From contig NZ_CP046600.1 of assembly GCF_018278905.1 (NCBI RefSeq), forward strand, positions 4,774,001-4,838,000: a stretch of DNA of 64,000 nucleotides, read 5' to 3'. The stretch comes from Mycobacterium spongiae. GTDB lineage: Bacteria > Actinomycetota > Actinomycetes > Mycobacteriales > Mycobacteriaceae. The notes beneath the pieces are model-generated. The model was not told the DNA's origin and made no database searches. It worked only from the letters and a program-made list of their open reading frames with translations. Within the stretch, counting starts at the first letter, position 1; each line of letters opens with the position of its first letter. Of this stretch, positions 60,693 to 64,000 are shown one piece after another. The position numbers and the translations under genes were made by a program.

Positions 60693-61604
60693 TCATTCAT
60701 TCCCGTCATCGAACAAGCTTTGAAAGTAAGCCAACGCCTCGTCCTCGGCGTCAGTGTCAGCCGCCGCTTGGGCCTCGGCCTCTGCCTCAACGTGCACGAG
60801 GTAGCTGTTGCGGTCTGCTTCGGCCATAGCCGCATCATCAATTTCATACCCAACCAGAGTTCTTTGCGGCCCTACCCGCGTCGCATCGACAGGTTCCGAG
60901 TGGCTGATGAGTGTAGCCACGAAGTCTGTAGCTTCGCGGATGAACGAGGGGTCATCGCAAACGACACCGACTTCTAAGTGCCTTCGAGAAGCGTTGGTCC
61001 AGTTGGCCGAACCCCACCACACTGACTGCGGTGTGAAGTCCGCTGAGACAAAGTAGTCGGGCGCCTCGTCGGGACCGTACTTGCTCCAGTGCAACTCTCC
61101 CAAGACAAGCAGCTTGGCATGGAGAAGTGGCTTGTTCTGTCTGTGTCCGGGCCAACCGAAAACGCGGATCGGTTCTAGGTCGTACTCCATTACTTCGCGC
61201 GGTGTATAGGGCCCGAGGGTCATTGGCTTGCCGCCCTCGCTACGCACCAACCCACTTAGTTGCGGTAGGGCGATATTCGGGAAACCTACTTCCGGTGAAT
61301 CAATGAGGCGCTGAGGAAGAGCCGACCCCTTGTCGACCACGACGCACACGCCCGACATCATGAGCAGACGGTCGATGACTTCTCGACTGGTCAAGTAAGG
61401 CACACACCCTACGGCCGCTGGATGACGACCGGCTCGCGTCACGGCGAGATGCTCGTCAAGGACCTCGCAAAGGCCCTCAACGACATTTCCCGCGAACCAC
61501 GCGCGCCAACCTGCATCCGCCCGTCCCCAGGAACGCGGTCGGCCTGACCACGCGCGGAAACCGTCGTAATCACCCAGGGGTGACCAGTCCGTTGGATTCG
61601 TCAT
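60693..61604 (-). CDS. Phospholipase D-family (HKD) protein
   Basis: A 303-residue protein. LLHAKLLVLGE is an H-x-K motif of the PLD superfamily, followed by VSADFTPQSVWWGSANWTNASRRHLEVGVVC, the classical downstream SxNxT/E segment. Only one full HKD motif is visible, so an active enzyme would be a dimer, as in Nuc-type nucleases. PLD proteins in defence loci (for example DrmC of DISARM) are of this kind and often act on nucleic acid; substrate here is inferred from context. It lies about 160 bases downstream of the methyltransferase, same strand. Confidence 0.78.
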   Translation of the reverse strand: MTNPTDWSPLGDYDGFRAWSGRPRSWGRADAGWRAWFAGNVVEGLCEVLDEHLAVTRAGRHPAAVGCVPYLTSREVIDRLLMMSGVCVVVDKGSALPQRLIDSPEVGFPNIALPQLSGLVRSEGGKPMTLGPYTPREVMEYDLEPIRVFGWPGHRQNKPLLHAKLLVLGELHWSKYGPDEAPDYFVSADFTPQSVWWGSANWTNASRRHLEVGVVCDDPSFIREATDFVATLISHSEPVDATRVGPQRTLVGYEIDDAAMAEADRNSYLVHVEAEAEAQAAADTDAEDEALAYFQSLFDDGNE

Positions 61605-61767
61605 TCGTAAACCCTAGGACGCTCCCCTGACAATTCGCCGCTAACAGGCATCCTGCAATCCGGCCTCCGCTGTCTGCGCCCAACCAAGTCGGACGACAGC
61701 AACGTGCAGAAAGGACGCAGGGAAGTCACAAGAATGGACCGCTACTGAGCGCGTCTAGAACAGCGCC

Positions 61768-64000
61768 CTAACCATCGGCAACGGCAAGCAAGTCTTGCGG
61801 GGTCAACCCGTAGCCGTTAGAGACGACGTCGTTGATCTTCTGTCGTAGTACTTCATGTCTGCCCGTCAGCGTGGTACTTATCGCTGTATCTTCTTCGGTG
61901 CGCAGCCGCTCTTGGATGTTTTGCATCTCGGCGATGTCGTTTTCGATTTGCTGTTGAGCCGCATCGGAAAGGGTTGGGATAGGCACGTTCTTTAGGAACT
62001 CTTTTCGATGAACGAGATACGAACCTCGATACGCCCGGCCGCGCGATGCAATATACGCATCGACGGCAGGATGCGACAGAACAGCCTGGATCACACAAAT
62101 TGAATACGGGCAGTTGTCCGTCGGGCGCAAAAAGTAGTAAGGCCCACCATCACCTCCGCCCGGCGCAACGAGGCCTTCGTCATCCAATACGTACTGAGGC
62201 GTTAACGACAGGACTCGCAATATCAGCTTAGGTTCGTCAAGTTTGGTCAATGACTGCGAGCGACCGTATGCCCAGAACCGGTCTCCCGGATCCGGCGTTA
62301 CGTCCCGGTCAGCGAGATCCGCGTGCTTGTTGGTGAGGTAGTCGAGTGCCTTTGGAAAATCGGCCGCCATCCTCTCGGCCGAGTAAAGCGTTGCCGTACC
62401 GCGTTTCCGACCCGGCGGCGGCGGTGCGACCTCGTACGGGAATATAACCAGCGCGTCGGGTTCGGGGTTGCGGCCGTAAGCTTGAAAACGTTTATCTTGT
62501 AAAGCCTTTCGCAGAATTCCCCGCTCGATCTCATAAAGCTGTCCGGTACCGGAGTCTCGAAACCTTACAGTCTCGTCAGTCGATCCCGATAGTGGCTTTA
62601 TGAAGAAGACCCTGTCGCAGGACGTTTGAACCCCAACAAATACGTTCACCCAATCGTCATCGCAGAGCCGAGCGATCGCAGACTCGTCCATTTTTCGAAA
62701 GACGTTGGCGCGCGCCTCGTTCATGATCGGCCACACTTCGGTGCTGAGCGAGGCGCGGTCGATCTGCGCTAGATCAGCGCCGCCGGAGTGGTGCCACACG
62801 CTGAGATCGTGGACCAGTTCTAGCTGCGCCGGATCGCTGGACAGTGGTCCGACGAAGATCAATGCGGTATAGGTAGTTCGCCCTTCGAAAACTTGCTCCT
62901 CGCCGAAGTGGACGAGCCGGAACAATCGAGGTCCAAGCAACCCACGCATCGCTCCGGCCGGCACCAGGTTGGTGAACCGGTTGGGCAGGATGTAGGCGAG
63001 GTACCCATCGCCAGCAAGGAACTTGAATGCTCGCTCCACGACGAGCTGGTAGACATCGAAGTTATGTGACAGTGCGCTCTCGTAACCGCTTCGCGCGTCC
63101 TGGAAGTACGCTAGTTGGTCTGGCATGAATTCCGACAACGTCTGGATTCGGACGTATGGAGGATTGCCGACGATGAGATTGAATCCGCCGTTCTTCAACA
63201 CCTGACTGAAGGCGGAAGTCAGGTCGAGTGGCGCGACCGCAGCCCGGCGCTCTGGGATGACAGCGGCGCTCGGAACAAGGTCGTCGAAGTCGGGTTCGAT
63301 CAGCGCGTTACCAACCAGCAAATTTTTCGACAGGTCGGGGAGCAGATTGCGGCCGCGGTCTAAGTCGACCGGCTCGATGCCAAGGACGGCCAGCAAGAGG
63401 CTGAGCTTCGTGACTTCGACTGCTGCGCCGTCGATGTCGACTCCGAAAAGGTGATCTTTGACGAGTGCCGCACGGTCAGCGAGGGCTACGTTATTTCCTG
63501 CTGCGACTTCCGCATCGACTAGCCGCTCAAACGCCTCAATCAAGAAAGATCCGGACCCTAGAGTTAGATCGAGTATGCGAAGGTCTGCTGGGACCGGCTG
63601 CTGCGGTAAGAGCAGAGCGTTTAAGCCACCGGCAACTATATGCCGGACCACCCAAGCGGGCGTTGGGACGATACCTCCTGCGTGGGTCAACTCTGGCTTC
63701 TGCGCAAGGGACACTCTTCGGAGGTCATCCAACTCGACCCGCTCGGATAGGTATTGCTCGTAAACTGCTGCCAGGATATCGGGCCGCAATACTCCAAATG
63801 TGAATTTGCTTCTCGGCCAGTACATCTCGCGGATCACGGATGTGAGTGCCCCACTGGTGTAGTTGGTTGTGGTCAAGACGTCGAATAGCCCTGCGTTAAA
63901 GGTCCGGTCTGCCGATCGAAACACGTCGAGCAATGTGTCCGACTGAGCCGAGGTGAGAAGCGCCTCGTATTGCCCAATGTTGCGGTCTTCGCATACTCGC
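61768..64000 (-). CDS. Eco57I/TaqI-like N6-adenine DNA methyltransferase (5' end outside window)
   Basis: The frame is open from 61768 to the right edge; the TTG at 63933 is probably internal because coding-like sequence (NIGQYEALLT) continues upstream. VPTPAWVVRHIVAG and DLTLGSGSFLIEAF form the AdoMet-binding motif X/I region, and VGNPPYVRIQTL is motif IV (NPPY) for adenine-N6 methylation. The C-terminal half (YYFLRPTDNCPYSICVIQAVLSHP and GRAYRGSYLVHRKEFLKNVPIP) is a TaqI-like target recognition region, with a helical tail. It methylates adenine in DNA. No nuclease or helicase domain is visible in the part present; either may lie beyond the edge, as in type IIG, BREX (PglX) or DISARM systems. 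Confidence 0.85.
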   Translation of the reverse strand, partial: RVCEDRNIGQYEALLTSAQSDTLLDVFRSADRTFNAGLFDVLTTTNYTSGALTSVIREMYWPRSKFTFGVLRPDILAAVYEQYLSERVELDDLRRVSLAQKPELTHAGGIVPTPAWVVRHIVAGGLNALLLPQQPVPADLRILDLTLGSGSFLIEAFERLVDAEVAAGNNVALADRAALVKDHLFGVDIDGAAVEVTKLSLLLAVLGIEPVDLDRGRNLLPDLSKNLLVGNALIEPDFDDLVPSAAVIPERRAAVAPLDLTSAFSQVLKNGGFNLIVGNPPYVRIQTLSEFMPDQLAYFQDARSGYESALSHNFDVYQLVVERAFKFLAGDGYLAYILPNRFTNLVPAGAMRGLLGPRLFRLVHFGEEQVFEGRTTYTALIFVGPLSSDPAQLELVHDLSVWHHSGGADLAQIDRASLSTEVWPIMNEARANVFRKMDESAIARLCDDDWVNVFVGVQTSCDRVFFIKPLSGSTDETVRFRDSGTGQLYEIERGILRKALQDKRFQAYGRNPEPDALVIFPYEVAPPPPGRKRGTATLYSAERMAADFPKALDYLTNKHADLADRDVTPDPGDRFWAYGRSQSLTKLDEPKLILRVLSLTPQYVLDDEGLVAPGGGDGGPYYFLRPTDNCPYSICVIQAVLSHPAVDAYIASRGRAYRGSYLVHRKEFLKNVPIPTLSDAAQQQIENDIAEMQNIQERLRTEEDTAISTTLTGRHEVLRQKINDVVSNGYGLTPQDLLAVADG

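Noticed and set aside
55415..64000. Calling the right-hand island a DISARM or BREX system outright
   Set aside because: Only the methyltransferase and PLD protein are suggestive; helicases, DrmA/DrmB, PglZ or BrxL are not in the window and the right edge cuts the methyltransferase gene.

Overview
The window looks like a nontuberculous Mycobacterium chromosome. It has a PE-domain protein, an EspC-like/WXG100-like pair, GC-rich coding, an ECF42-type sigma factor with DGPF partners, and mycobacterial-style modular type I polyketide synthases (PKS). I do not assign a species.

Positions 1-11,200 hold ordinary single-copy genes: the 3' end of a Dyp/EfeB-type haem peroxidase, a YHYH-domain lipoprotein, a divergent nickel superoxide dismutase and its processing peptidase (sodN/sodX), a DGPF/Tag-like/DGPF/ECF-sigma stress cluster, a PPOX-family flavoprotein, an EspC-like/WXG100-like/membrane-protein trio, an alpha/beta hydrolase with an NTF2-like partner, a small membrane protein and a PE protein.

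Positions 11,265-51,061 are three consecutive minus-strand PKS genes, transcribed in the order A (51,061 to 34,001), B (33,991 to 23,060), C (23,012 to 11,265). Together they encode a loading module and six extension modules. A has a KSQ loading module (active-site Cys replaced by Gln) with malonyl-type AT, module 1 (methylmalonyl AT, DH-ER-KR) and module 2 (malonyl AT, DH-KR). B has modules 3 and 4 (malonyl, DH-KR). C has modules 5 and 6 (methylmalonyl, DH-KR) and ends in an Acr1-like short-chain reductase domain instead of a thioesterase. By colinearity the chain is a 2,4,12-trimethyltetradeca-2,4,6,8,10-pentaenoyl thioester, probably released reductively as a C17 polyene aldehyde, which would be a yellow chromophore. 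The modules are almost identical to each other at DNA level; the AT domains are exchanged as discrete cassettes and one ER is inserted as a cassette.

Positions 51,062-55,400 look like remnants of integrated replicons. There is an array of 10-bp repeats upstream of the PKS, a frameshifted copy of a rolling-circle-type (HUH) replication initiator, a pyrroline-5-carboxylate-reductase-like gene, a degenerate tRNA-Phe-like sequence, and a second, full-length copy of the initiator. The PKS cluster may therefore have arrived on a plasmid or integrative element, as the mycolactone genes are carried on a plasmid in other mycobacteria.

Positions 55,415-64,000 are a minus-strand run of nucleic-acid-acting genes that looks like a defence/restriction island: a partial Eco57I/TaqI-like N6-adenine methyltransferase running off the right edge, a PLD-family protein, a GIY-YIG/DUF4357 protein, a protein with two PD-(D/E)XK-like segments, and an SMC-like AAA ATPase with a CxxC hook and a C-terminal Rx4H motif.
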